Below the pieces are notes generated by a model. It was not told the origin of the DNA, did no database searches, and worked only from the letters and a program-made list of their open reading frames with translations. 64,000 bases of DNA, taken from the NCBI RefSeq assembly GCF_001570365.1, contig NZ_BBYK01000042.1:1-64000 (forward strand), in the 5' to 3' direction. The translations under genes were made by a program, and so were the position numbers. Of this stretch, positions 53,081 through 62,004 are shown one piece after another; position 1 is the stretch's first letter; each line of letters opens with the position of its first letter. Source of the stretch: Microtetraspora fusca (lineage in GTDB: Bacteria > Actinomycetota > Actinomycetes > Streptosporangiales > Streptosporangiaceae).

Positions 53081-54436
53081 ATGTCAACAGACGTCGTCGC
53101 GCCCCCACCCGAGGCGAGGACCCTGCCCTTCTACCGGGCCCTGGCCAAGTACACCCGCGACCCTATCCGGGCCTTCGAAGAGGCGGGGAAGCAGGCCGAG
53201 GGCAGGATCGTCCGGCTCAACATGGGCCCCTTCAAGCCCTACCTGGTGACGCACCCCGACCACGTCCAGCACGTGCTGCGCGGAAACTGGTCGAACTACG
53301 TGCGCGAGGGCATGTTCTGGGACCCGCTGACCTCGCTGTTCGGCGACGGCATCTTCTCCGACGGCGCGGGCTGGCAGGAGAGCCGCAAGATCGTCCAACC
53401 GCTGTTCACCACCCGGTACATCGACTCGCTCACCGAGCGCATGGCGTCGATCCTCGCCGAGCAGATCGAGGAGGAGATACGGCCGGGGGTGCCCTTCGAC
53501 GCCTTCACCATGGTGTCGAAGATCGTCCACCCCACGATCGTCCGGCTCTTCTTCGGCGACAAGATCTCGCGTGAGGACATCGCCCAGCTCGTCCCCGCGT
53601 ACGACACGGCCGTGACGTCGAAGGCGATCAGGCTGGTGCTGCCGTTCGTGCCCGAAGGTGTCCCGCTGCCCGGGGACAAGGCGTTCGAGCGGTCCATCAA
53701 GACGATCGACGAGGTCGCGTACGCGCGTATCCGCGAGGTCCGCCGCAACCTGGACGACGACCAGGACATCGTCTCGGCGCTGTGCCGTGCCCGCAAGGAC
53801 GAGCCCGGTGAGGCCGGCGACCGGAAGATCCGCGACGACCTCGTCGGCATGCACGGCGCCTCCACCGAGACGTCGGCGACGGCACTGACGTGGATCTGGC
53901 CGGTGCTCGACGCCCACCCCGAGATCGCGCAACTGGTTTACGAGGAGGTCGACCGGGTGGTCGGCGCGGGCCCGATCAGCCCCGCGCACCTGCCGGAGCT
54001 GCGCTATCTCCGGATGTTCCTGAACGAGATGCTCCGCCTGTACCCGGTGGGCTGGATCCTCCCCCGGAAGGTGGTGGCGGACGACGTCATCGGCGGGGTC
54101 CAGGTCAGGGCCGGCTCGACCGTCGTGCTCAGCCCCTACCTGACCCACCGGCTGCCGGAGTTCTGGGACCGCCCGCTGGAGTTCGATCCCGAGCGGTTCG
54201 ATCCGGAGAGGGAGGACCGCCGACACCGCTACGCCTACTTCCCCTATGGCGGCGGGCCGCACCAGTGCCTCGGGCCGTCCCTCTTCATGATGGAGGCCCT
54301 GCTGCTGGTGGGCGGGATCCTGAGCAGGTTCCGACCGGTTCTCGGCAACACGACCCCGATCGTGCCGAAGCTCGCCTCGACCCTGCGCCCCAACCAGAGC
54401 GTCCAGATGACCCTCGTGCCGATCGAGCGTTCCTGA
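53081..54436 (+). CDS. Cytochrome P450
   Basis: A 451-residue P450. Seen: I-helix GASTETS (259-265; Ser replaces the usual second Gly of the oxygen-binding AGxET), ExxR as EMLR (316-319), PERF near 371, and heme ligand Cys396 in FPYGGGPHQCLG. GGGAG lies 9 nt before ATG. First gene of a three-gene operon, 2 nt from the next gene, so it most likely oxidises the diterpene made by the two downstream enzymes. Redox partners are not encoded nearby. Confidence 0.93.
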   Translation: MSTDVVAPPPEARTLPFYRALAKYTRDPIRAFEEAGKQAEGRIVRLNMGPFKPYLVTHPDHVQHVLRGNWSNYVREGMFWDPLTSLFGDGIFSDGAGWQESRKIVQPLFTTRYIDSLTERMASILAEQIEEEIRPGVPFDAFTMVSKIVHPTIVRLFFGDKISREDIAQLVPAYDTAVTSKAIRLVLPFVPEGVPLPGDKAFERSIKTIDEVAYARIREVRRNLDDDQDIVSALCRARKDEPGEAGDRKIRDDLVGMHGASTETSATALTWIWPVLDAHPEIAQLVYEEVDRVVGAGPISPAHLPELRYLRMFLNEMLRLYPVGWILPRKVVADDVIGGVQVRAGSTVVLSPYLTHRLPEFWDRPLEFDPERFDPEREDRRHRYAYFPYGGGPHQCLGPSLFMMEALLLVGGILSRFRPVLGNTTPIVPKLASTLRPNQSVQMTLVPIERS

Positions 54437-54438
54437 TC

Positions 54439-55401
54439 ATGCACGAGCACCACCTCCGTACGGCGGGGAGCGCGGGCACGGCCGCGAAGGGGTTCGCGGC
54501 GGCGGCCGAGATGGGGCGGATCGCGGCGCTCGCCGCCGCGGGCGGGCGCGACCTGCGAAAGTGCGCGGACGCGTACGGCGACCTGTTTCTCGGGAAGCCG
54601 TTCGACCCCGGCTTCTTCGCCGCGCTGGCCCACGTCGGCGCGGCCGGCTCGCCCTGGGAGACGGCGGACCGGCTGCGGATCGTCAACCGCGCCGCGCTGT
54701 GGGTCTTCGCCGTCGACTGGCTGATCGACGTGACGGCGAAATCCGCCGACGACGTCGATCGGATCGTGCGCGACTGCCTCGCCGCGGCGAACGGCACGGC
54801 GGAGGCGGCCACGCCGCTCACCCGGCTTCTCGTCGACATCCGGGACGAGCTGGCCTCCGTGCCCGCGTTCGCGACCGGCGGCCCGGTCTGGAACGCCCAA
54901 CTCGAACGCATGCTGATGGCGATGGCCCGCGAGTGGCACTGGAACGCGGCGCGCGCCGAGACGGCCGACCCGGAGACAAGGGACGGCGAGGCGGCGGAGC
55001 GGGAGCCGATCCTGCCGGACCTGGAGGAGTACCTCGGCAACGCCGACGGCACCGGCTCCTCCTTCGTCAATGTCTCTCACTGGATCTTCACGGGCGGTCC
55101 GTGGACGCTGGAGCACCTCGACGAGCTGATGGCGATCAGCGCGGAGGTCCAGCGCTATCTCCGGCTGCTCAACGATCTCGCCACCTATCGGCGGGACGTC
55201 GGCTGGGGAGACGTGAACGTGCTGATGCTCGGCGTCGATCGCGCCGAGGTGTCGGAGCGGATGGCGCGGCTCGCGGAGCGCACCGGAGAGCTGCTCGAAC
55301 CGCTGCGGGACGTGTGCCCGCGCACGGTCGCCTACCTGGAATGCCAGGTCGGCTTCAACACCGGGTTCTACGGCGGCGCGGATTATTGGGGTGAGATGTG
55401 A
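54439..55401 (+). CDS. Class I terpene synthase-like protein
   Basis: A 320-residue alpha-helical protein of the terpene synthase fold. The NSE-type metal triad is recognisable as N245-D-L-A-T249-Y-R-R-D253 (Asp replaces Glu). The first Asp-rich motif is degenerate: D93-W-L-I-D97 followed by SADD at 102-105 instead of DDxxD. It would use the product of the class II cyclase encoded next, as in bacterial labdane-type pathways. It starts 2 nt after the P450 stop and overlaps the cyclase start (GTGA). Weak motif conservation leaves room for a non-canonical activity. Confidence 0.75.
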   Translation: MHEHHLRTAGSAGTAAKGFAAAAEMGRIAALAAAGGRDLRKCADAYGDLFLGKPFDPGFFAALAHVGAAGSPWETADRLRIVNRAALWVFAVDWLIDVTAKSADDVDRIVRDCLAAANGTAEAATPLTRLLVDIRDELASVPAFATGGPVWNAQLERMLMAMAREWHWNAARAETADPETRDGEAAEREPILPDLEEYLGNADGTGSSFVNVSHWIFTGGPWTLEHLDELMAISAEVQRYLRLLNDLATYRRDVGWGDVNVLMLGVDRAEVSERMARLAERTGELLEPLRDVCPRTVAYLECQVGFNTGFYGGADYWGEM

Positions 55402-57077
55402 GCATCGGCGACCTGGTTGTTCCGGAAAGCGCGGAGGCCCTCGCCGACGCGGCCGACGAGTTACTTGTCGGCCTCATGGCCCGGCCGTGGGGACAGGCCT
55501 CCCCGTCGGTGTACGAGACCGGTCGCCTGGTCACACTGACCCCCTGGCTCGCGGGGCACGCCGAGCGGGTCGAGTACCTGGTGCGCACGCAGCGCCAGGA
55601 CGGCACCTGGGGCGCCAGGGACGGGTACGAACTCGTCCCCACCCTCAGCGCGACGGAGGCGCTGCTGTCCGACCTGCTGCGCGGCGACGGGACCCATGAC
55701 GGGAGCGCCGGAGCGGCGGCGGGTCCCGGCGCGGTCGCCGACGCGGTGCGCCGGGGACTGGAGGCGCTGCACGACCGGCTCGGCGGCACCTCTTCGGACC
55801 CGGCCGCGACGGCCCGGCCGGCGCTGGACGCCTCGTCCCTGCCGGACATGCCGGCGCTGGACATGATCGTGCCGTCCCTCGTCCTGGCGATCAACGAGCA
55901 TCTCAACGAGCTGGAGCGCACCCCGGGCGCGGTGGTCGAGGCGGGCGGGCGGCGGCTCGGCCTGCCGTACGGCATGGGCATGGAACGGCTGGCGAAGGTG
56001 CGGGCGCTGGTCGCCTCGGGCGTGGACCTGCCGGAGAAGCTGGTGCACGCCCTGGAGATCGCGGGCGAGGTGGCCGGCGGCGCCGCGGCGGTCCGCCCCA
56101 CCCCGATCGGGAGCGTGGGCGCGTCACCCGCCGCCACCGCCGCCTGGCTGGGCGACCGCGGCCTGCTGGACACCACCGACCGCTCGCTGCGGCACCTGGA
56201 GGCGGTCGCGCGCCGGCACGGCGGTCCCGTCCCGGTCGGGTTGCCGATCACGGTGTTCGAGCGCGGGTGGGTGCTGAGCTGGCTGGCCCGCGCCGGCATC
56301 GACATCGACGCGCCGCCGGAGATGCTCGCGGACATGCGGGCGGCGATCGGCCCGTCGGGGACGCCGGCGGGGCCGGGCCTGCCGCCCGACGCCGACACCA
56401 CATCCGTCGCGCTGTACGCGCTCGCCCTGCTGGGCGTGCCGTGCGAGCCGTCCGGGCTGCTGGCGTTCGAGACGGGCACGCACTTCTGCACCTGGCCGGG
56501 GGAGGACGGCTTCTCCGTCAGCGTCAACGCCCACGCGCTCGACGCCTTCGGCCAGTACGTCCGCGCGCTCCCGGACGACGCCGCGCGGTACCTGCCGTAC
56601 GTCCAGAAGCTGTCGGCGCTGGTGCGCGACCACCAGCGGCCGGACGGGAGCTGGGACGACCGGTGGCACGCCTCGCCGTTCTACGCGACGGCGTGCTGCG
56701 CGCTGGCCCTGGGCGACTTCGGCGGCGAGGAGTCGGCGGAAGCGGTACGGCGGGCCGTGCGCTGGGTGCTGTCCACACAGCGCCCGGACGGCTCCTGGGG
56801 CCGATGGGAGGGGACGGCGGAGGAGACCGCCTACGCCATGCAGGTCCTGCTGCTCTCCCGCCTCCACGGGCAGGGAGCCGCGGCGGCGGAGGTCACGGAG
56901 GCGGCGGCGCGGGGCTACGCGTTCCTGCTGGAGGCCGGGGCCGACGCCGACGATCCTCCGCTCTGGCACGACAAGGACCTCTATCTCCCGGTGGCCATCG
57001 TGCGCGCCGCGGTGCTCGCGGCGCTGCACCTCGCTCGGACCGATCCAGTTGTTATGGAGTGGTACGGACAGTTATGA
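55398..57077 (+). CDS. Class II diterpene cyclase
   Basis: A 559-residue betagamma-fold cyclase. Acid motif D331-A-D333-T-T (DxDD variant; the last Asp is Thr, the likely catalytic middle Asp is kept). QW-type repeats QRQDGTW (65-71), QRPDGSW (413-419) and QRPDGSW (461-467). Such enzymes protonate geranylgeranyl diphosphate to labdanyl, halimadienyl or related diphosphates. The DxDTT form suggests a non-labdane outcome, but this cannot be read from sequence. No GGPP synthase is in the window, so the precursor must come from elsewhere. Confidence 0.88.
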   Translation: MSIGDLVVPESAEALADAADELLVGLMARPWGQASPSVYETGRLVTLTPWLAGHAERVEYLVRTQRQDGTWGARDGYELVPTLSATEALLSDLLRGDGTHDGSAGAAAGPGAVADAVRRGLEALHDRLGGTSSDPAATARPALDASSLPDMPALDMIVPSLVLAINEHLNELERTPGAVVEAGGRRLGLPYGMGMERLAKVRALVASGVDLPEKLVHALEIAGEVAGGAAAVRPTPIGSVGASPAATAAWLGDRGLLDTTDRSLRHLEAVARRHGGPVPVGLPITVFERGWVLSWLARAGIDIDAPPEMLADMRAAIGPSGTPAGPGLPPDADTTSVALYALALLGVPCEPSGLLAFETGTHFCTWPGEDGFSVSVNAHALDAFGQYVRALPDDAARYLPYVQKLSALVRDHQRPDGSWDDRWHASPFYATACCALALGDFGGEESAEAVRRAVRWVLSTQRPDGSWGRWEGTAEETAYAMQVLLLSRLHGQGAAAAEVTEAAARGYAFLLEAGADADDPPLWHDKDLYLPVAIVRAAVLAALHLARTDPVVMEWYGQL

Positions 57078-57079
57078 TC

Positions 57080-57104
57080 TTGTCACCATGCTCAAAGGTG
57101 ACAA
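57080..57104 (+). promoter_or_regulatory. Inverted repeat after the cyclase gene
   Basis: TTGTCACC-9 nt-GGTGACAA, a perfect 8-bp dyad directly after the cyclase stop codon. It could be a weak terminator or an operator for the conservon. Confidence 0.4.
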
Positions 57105-57148
57105 ATACTGACCTATTCGGACATTAGGTCTATAAATGCATAGTCGCC

Positions 57149-57178
57149 TTGAGGGGATTTAATATCTTTTGCTAGGGT
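57149..57178 (+). promoter_or_regulatory. Candidate conservon promoter
   Basis: TTGAGG (57149-57154), an 18-nt spacer and TAGGGT (57173-57178) in an AT-rich stretch unlike the surrounding DNA. The leader to cvnA would be about 105 nt. Confidence 0.45.
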
Positions 57179-57288
57179 ACCCCGGGTGCGGTGCGGCAAT
57201 ATTGGCGTGCCCATGTCGCGGCATAAAGTGGCATTCAGGGTAATTGCCGAGGAAATGTGCCGCGGGATTCTCACATATTGAGGTACCT

Positions 57289-59736
57289 ATGCGCTTCCGC
57301 AATTCGCGTGTAAAGACCAAGGTCACGGCCTTGCTCGTGTCGCTCACCGCGCTGTGGGCGTTCGCGGCGTGGGTGACGCTGCGGGAGGGCGTGGACCTGC
57401 TCGGTGCGACCACGATCGACAGCACCCTGGTCGAGCCCAGTGAGCCGCTCGTTTTCGAGTTGCAGCGCGAGCGGCGGATCTCCCTCGGGCGTCTCGGAAA
57501 CGCCGGGGCGTACTCCCGGCAGGAACTGCAGGAGCAGCGGGCCCGCACCGACAAGGCCCGGGCGGAGTACACGAGCTCGGCCAAGAGCGGGAACATCTCG
57601 TTCGCCGCGAGCGACGCGCTCCAGGAGAACGTCCGCGGCACGCTCCGCCTGCTCGACGGCCTGGCCGCGACCCGGACGGCGGTGGACGGCGGGCGGATCG
57701 GCCGGCAGCAGGCCGAGGACGCCTACAACGACATCACCGAGTCCTTCTTCCGAATGTACGAGTCCGTCGCCACCTTCAACGACGTCGACGTCGCGCGGGA
57801 CGGTCGCACGCTCAACGAGCTCTTCCGGGGCCGGGAGGCGCTCGCCCAGGAGGACGCGCTGCTCGCCGGCGTCTTCGCGACCGGACGGTTCACCGAGGCC
57901 GACCACCAGCGGTTCGCCGTCCTCGTCGGCGCGCAGCGCTACATCCTGGAGCACGCCGCGGTCAGCCTCCCCGAGGCGGAGCGGGCCGCGTACGACAGGT
58001 GGAGCAAGAGCCGGGCGGTCACCAGCCTGCGCAACATGGAAGACCAGCTCCTGCAGGCCCGCCAGGTGGAACGCCCGCTGACCGTCACCGACGCCCAGTG
58101 GCGCTCGGTGGTCGAGCCCGCGCTCGACGGCCTGCAGAAGATCGTCATCGACGGCGGTGACAGCCTCGTCGGCCGGGCCGTCCCGCTCGCGGTCGGCGTC
58201 ATCGTCCGCCTCGTCCTCGCCGGTGTCCTCGGCCTCATCGCCGTCGTCGCGTCGATCATTCTCGCGATCACCACGGCCCGCGCCCTGGTCCAGCAGCTGG
58301 AGAAGCTCCGCGACGCGGCGCTCGAACTCGCCCACGAGCGGCTGCCCAGCGTCGTCAACCGGCTCGGCCACGGCGAAAAGGTGGACGTCGCCGTCGAGGC
58401 GCCGCCCCTCCAGTTCGGCGGCGACGTCATCGGCCAGGTCGGCCAGGCGTTCAACGCCGTCCAGGAGACCGCGATCCGCACCGCGGTCGAGGAGGCCGAA
58501 CTGCGGCAGAGCATCCGCGACATCCTGCTCAGCCTGGCCCGCCGCACGCAGTCGCTCGTCCACCGGCAGCTCACGCTGCTCGACGTCATGGAGCGACGCG
58601 AGAACGACGAGGCCGAGCTGCGCGACCTGTTCCGCGTCGACCACCTCGCCACCCGCATGCGCCGCAACGCGGAGAACCTCATCGTCCTCTCCGGCGCATC
58701 CCCCGCCCGTGCGTGGCGCCGCGCCGTCCCGATGGTCGACGTGGTGCGCGGCGCGCTCGCCGAGGTCGAGGACTACACCCGGGTCACCGTGCTCCCGATG
58801 GGCGACGTCGAGCTGACCGGACGCGCGGTCGGCGACGTCATCCACCTGCTCGCCGAGCTGGTCGAGAACGCCGTGTCGTTCTCCCCGCCGTACACGATGG
58901 TCCAGATCAGCGGGCAGGTCGTGGCCAACGGCTACGCCATCGAGATCGAGGACCGCGGTCTCGGCATGACCGAGGAGGATCTGGCCGCGACCAATGAGCG
59001 GATCGCCGATCCCCCCGAGTTCAACCTGTCCAGCACGGCCCGCCTCGGCCTCTATGTGGTCAGCAAGCTCGCCGAGCGGCACGCCATCCGCGTGGTGCTC
59101 AAGAGCTCGCCGTACGGAGGGACGACGGCGATCGCCCTGCTTCCCCACGAGCTGATAGGCGACGGCATGAACCAGCAGAGCCCGTCCGAATCCGCGGCCG
59201 ACGACCGGCCGGCCGGTGAGAACGCCTTCGGCGCGGCGCGCGACGAGCAGGAGAACCCCTCGTTCCCCGTCTCGCGGATCGCTCTGGTGGGCGGCCGGGA
59301 GCCGTCGGTCCAGGCCGTGCGGACGATCCCCGACCCCGCGGCGTCCTCGGCCCCCGGGACGGCCGCCGACGCGCCCGACGTCACCGGCCCGCACACCGGC
59401 CCCTTCACCGGCCCGTTTACCGGGCCCGTGCCCGGCCCCCGACCGGAGCCGGGGCCGGAGCCGGGGCCGCGGCCGAACGACGAGCAGGGGACGCCGCCCG
59501 AGCCGGCCTTCACGCCGTCCGGCCTGCCGTTCAGGGTGCCGCAGGCGAGCATCGCCCCCGCGCTGCGCGACGACGCGCAGGCCGGAGCCGCCGACGAGGA
59601 CGACGACGACCGCTCCCCGGAGGAGATCCGCAAGATCATGGGGTCGTTCCAGAGCGGCACCCGGCGGGGCAGGTCCGACGCGTCGAAGCTGGTCGGCGAG
59701 GACACCGGCCCCTTCGACGGCCGGCCGTCGGCGTGA
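57289..59736 (+). CDS. cvnA: Conservon sensor kinase-like protein CvnA
   Basis: An 815-residue membrane protein. Helix 1 (about 12-28), a large extracytoplasmic nitrate/nitrite-sensor (NIT)-type helical domain (about 40-295), helix 2 (about 303-326), a HAMP-like linker, a helical region with SLVHRQLTLLD, and a GHKL ATPase domain (N-box ELVENAVSFSPP, then DRGLGMTEEDL). A disordered Pro/Gly-rich tail with TGPFTGPFTGP repeats follows. CvnA proteins start the cvn operon and resemble kinases, though a conserved phosphorelay is unproven. GAGG lies 5 nt before ATG. Confidence 0.92.
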   Translation: MRFRNSRVKTKVTALLVSLTALWAFAAWVTLREGVDLLGATTIDSTLVEPSEPLVFELQRERRISLGRLGNAGAYSRQELQEQRARTDKARAEYTSSAKSGNISFAASDALQENVRGTLRLLDGLAATRTAVDGGRIGRQQAEDAYNDITESFFRMYESVATFNDVDVARDGRTLNELFRGREALAQEDALLAGVFATGRFTEADHQRFAVLVGAQRYILEHAAVSLPEAERAAYDRWSKSRAVTSLRNMEDQLLQARQVERPLTVTDAQWRSVVEPALDGLQKIVIDGGDSLVGRAVPLAVGVIVRLVLAGVLGLIAVVASIILAITTARALVQQLEKLRDAALELAHERLPSVVNRLGHGEKVDVAVEAPPLQFGGDVIGQVGQAFNAVQETAIRTAVEEAELRQSIRDILLSLARRTQSLVHRQLTLLDVMERRENDEAELRDLFRVDHLATRMRRNAENLIVLSGASPARAWRRAVPMVDVVRGALAEVEDYTRVTVLPMGDVELTGRAVGDVIHLLAELVENAVSFSPPYTMVQISGQVVANGYAIEIEDRGLGMTEEDLAATNERIADPPEFNLSSTARLGLYVVSKLAERHAIRVVLKSSPYGGTTAIALLPHELIGDGMNQQSPSESAADDRPAGENAFGAARDEQENPSFPVSRIALVGGREPSVQAVRTIPDPAASSAPGTAADAPDVTGPHTGPFTGPFTGPVPGPRPEPGPEPGPRPNDEQGTPPEPAFTPSGLPFRVPQASIAPALRDDAQAGAADEDDDDRSPEEIRKIMGSFQSGTRRGRSDASKLVGEDTGPFDGRPSA

Positions 59737-59779
59737 CCGTCCCCCCAGCCGTTCACCCCGTAATAAGGAGATCTCCCCG

Positions 59780-60211
59780 GTGACGCAGAAGACCAGCGCG
59801 TCCGCCGACCTGGCCTGGTTGCTCGATGACCTGGTCGGCCGGGTGCGCGAAGCCGAACACGGCATCGTCCTGTCCACGGACGGCCTGCTCATGGCGTCGT
59901 CCAAGGGGCTGGGCGTCGACGACGCCGAGCACCTGGCCGCGGTGGCGGCGGGCGTCCAGAGCCTCGCCCGCGGCGCCAGCGAGCGGTTCGGCGGCGGCAA
60001 GATCCGCCAGACCATCATCGAGATGAAGTCGGCCTACCTCATCGTCGGCGTGGCCGGCCCCGGCGCCTGCCTGGCCGTGCTGTGCGCGCAGGACGCCGAC
60101 GTCGGCCTCGTGGCGTACGAGATGGCCATGCTCGTCGCCCGGGTCGGACAGTATCTGACCTCTCCCGCGCGAACCGTCGAACCCCCAGCCAGGAGCGAAG
60201 TGCCGCGATGA
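59780..60211 (+). CDS. cvnB: Roadblock/LC7 protein CvnB
   Basis: A 143-residue roadblock/LC7 protein (LAWLLDDLVGRVREAEHGIVLSTDGLLMASS; GACLAVLCAQDADVGLVAYEM). Family members regulate small GTPases; here it probably acts on CvnD. GTG start with AGGAG 9 nt upstream. It ends by ATGA overlap with cvnC. Confidence 0.95.
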   Translation: MTQKTSASADLAWLLDDLVGRVREAEHGIVLSTDGLLMASSKGLGVDDAEHLAAVAAGVQSLARGASERFGGGKIRQTIIEMKSAYLIVGVAGPGACLAVLCAQDADVGLVAYEMAMLVARVGQYLTSPARTVEPPARSEVPR

Positions 60212-60591
60212 ATATGGAGCGAAGTCCCGGAGACGCCCAGGAGGAGTGGCTGCTCGACGAGCCGACCGTCCGCCCGTACGTGATGACGCGCGGGCGCACC
60301 GACGCGAGGGGCAGGTTCGACCTCGTGACCATCGCGGTGACGATCCGCTCCACCACGGGAGCGGAGGTCGGTCTCGACCCCGAACACCTCACCATCGCCA
60401 GGCTGTGCCGCAGGCCCCTGTCCGTGGCGGAGATCGCCGCCCACATGGACCTGCCCGCCGGGATCGTACGCGTGCTGCTCGGCGACCTGCTCGAAAAGGG
60501 CTACGTCGCCGTCCAGCAACCCCAACCGGAGACGGACGTGCTCGACGAGAGAACTTTCAGGGCGGTGCTCGATGGCCTCCGGGCACTCTGA
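60208..60591 (+). CDS. cvnC: DUF742 protein CvnC
   Basis: A 127-residue DUF742 protein with a winged-helix-like body: EWLLDEPTVRPYVMTRGRT near the start, then LCRRPLSVAEIAAHMDLPAGIVRVLLGDLLEKGYV. It binds the other Cvn proteins in known conservons. Overlaps cvnB by 4 nt and cvnD by 20 nt. Confidence 0.95.
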   Translation: MNMERSPGDAQEEWLLDEPTVRPYVMTRGRTDARGRFDLVTIAVTIRSTTGAEVGLDPEHLTIARLCRRPLSVAEIAAHMDLPAGIVRVLLGDLLEKGYVAVQQPQPETDVLDERTFRAVLDGLRAL

Positions 60592-61171
60592 CCCGCCCAA
60601 GCTGCCCAAGGCGATCAAGCTGCTGATCGCGGGTGGCTTCGGGGTCGGCAAGACCACCATGGTGGGCGCGGTGTCGGAGATCCGCCCGCTGCGCACCGAG
60701 GAGACGCTTACCGACCGCAGTGTGGGCGTGGACGATCTGACCGGGGTGGAGACCAAGAACACCACCACCGTGGCCATGGACTTCGGGCGCATCACCATCG
60801 GCGACGAGTTCATGCTGTACCTGTTCGGCACGCCGGGCCAGGAGCGGTTCTGGTTCGTCTGGGACGAGCTCGCCCGCGGCGCCCTCGGCGCGGTGGTGCT
60901 CGCGGACACCCGCAGGCTCGCCGACTGCTTCCCCTCCGTGGACTACTTCGAGCGCAGGGGCACGCCGTTCGTCGTGGCCGTCAACTGCTTCGACGGCACC
61001 CCGCAGTACGAGCTCGACGAGGTGAAGCTCGCGCTCAACCTCGGCTCTGCGGTCCCGGTGCTGCTGTGCGACGCGCGCAGGCGCGAGTCCGGCAAGGAAG
61101 TGCTGATCACCCTCATCAAACACGCGTACAGCAGGCGCCCGGCCGCGGCCAAGGAGGCCTCGGTCCGCTGA
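60572..61171 (+). CDS. cvnD: Small GTP-binding protein CvnD
   Basis: A 199-residue GTPase of the MglA/CvnD type: P-loop GGFGVGKTT (21-29), switch region DDLTGVETKNTTTVAMDFG, G3 variant LFGTPGQERF, and NCFDG in place of NKxD. In Streptomyces conservons this is the GTPase output, assembled with CvnB and CvnC at the membrane. It closes the four-gene operon. Confidence 0.95.
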   Translation: MASGHSDPPKLPKAIKLLIAGGFGVGKTTMVGAVSEIRPLRTEETLTDRSVGVDDLTGVETKNTTTVAMDFGRITIGDEFMLYLFGTPGQERFWFVWDELARGALGAVVLADTRRLADCFPSVDYFERRGTPFVVAVNCFDGTPQYELDEVKLALNLGSAVPVLLCDARRRESGKEVLITLIKHAYSRRPAAAKEASVR

Positions 61172-61241
61172 CCGCCGCGGTGGCCGTGCCGACACGGCCA
61201 CCGTCCGTGACAGAGAGTGACGGGGCAGGTAGGAACGCGGC

Positions 61242-61925
61242 ATGACCTCGCCGCGGCTCACCCTGTTCGCCGTCATCCTCACCTTCGGCACGGGATCGGT
61301 GGACGCGGCGAGCTTCGTCCGGCTCGGCGGGGTCTTCAGCAGCGTGATGACCGGAAACCTCGTCGTGGCCGGGTCCGCGATCAGCAGCGAGTCCCTCGAC
61401 ACGGCGCTGCACACCGTCGTCGCGCTCGTCGGATACGTCATGGGGGCCGCCCTCGGCACGCACGTCGCGGGCCGGCCCCGGCCGGACGAGCCCGTCTGGC
61501 CGGGCCGGGTCACCGTCACCCTGGCGATCGAGCTGGGAGTGATCGCGTGCTTCGCCCTCGGATGGGAGCTGGCGGGGGAGAAGCCGGGGATCGTCGCCGA
61601 GCACGTCCTGCTCGCGCTCGCGGCGCTGGCGATGGGCATGCAGAGCGCGGCGATGCGCGGCCTCGGCGGGCGGGCCGCCCTGTCCACGACGTACCTCACC
61701 GGCACCCTGACCGGGGTGGTGGCCGCCCTGCTCACGCCCCGGGAAGGCGCGCGGTTCGACGTGCCCGGCATGGCCATCCTGGCCGCCCTCACCGCCGGGG
61801 CCGCCGCCGGGGCGGCGTTCGTCTCCTTCGCCCCGGCGTTCCTTCCGGCCATCCCCCTGACCACGCTCACGCTGGTCGTCGTACTCGCCTTGTTCACCGG
61901 ACCGCCCGGCGCGGCGGCGGGGTGA
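61242..61925 (+). CDS. DUF1275 (YoaK-family) membrane protein
   Basis: A 227-residue polytopic protein with about six helices. The family signatures GSVDAASFVRLGGVFSSVMTGN near the start and MQSAAMRGLGGRAALSTTYLTGTLTG in the middle are clear. Function unknown for the family. AGGTAGGAA precedes ATG. It follows the conservon after 70 bp and may be read through. Confidence 0.9.
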   Translation: MTSPRLTLFAVILTFGTGSVDAASFVRLGGVFSSVMTGNLVVAGSAISSESLDTALHTVVALVGYVMGAALGTHVAGRPRPDEPVWPGRVTVTLAIELGVIACFALGWELAGEKPGIVAEHVLLALAALAMGMQSAAMRGLGGRAALSTTYLTGTLTGVVAALLTPREGARFDVPGMAILAALTAGAAAGAAFVSFAPAFLPAIPLTTLTLVVVLALFTGPPGAAAG

Positions 61926-62004
61926 TCGGCGGCCCGGGGCTCTGGCCGACGAAGCCGGGCAGAGGCAGAATCATGGTGAGATCACCTGATATATGGAGGT
62001 CGCC

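Noticed and set aside
57271-60018. Long minus-strand frame across the conservon
   Set aside because: It is antisense to cvnA/cvnB and has no recognisable domain.
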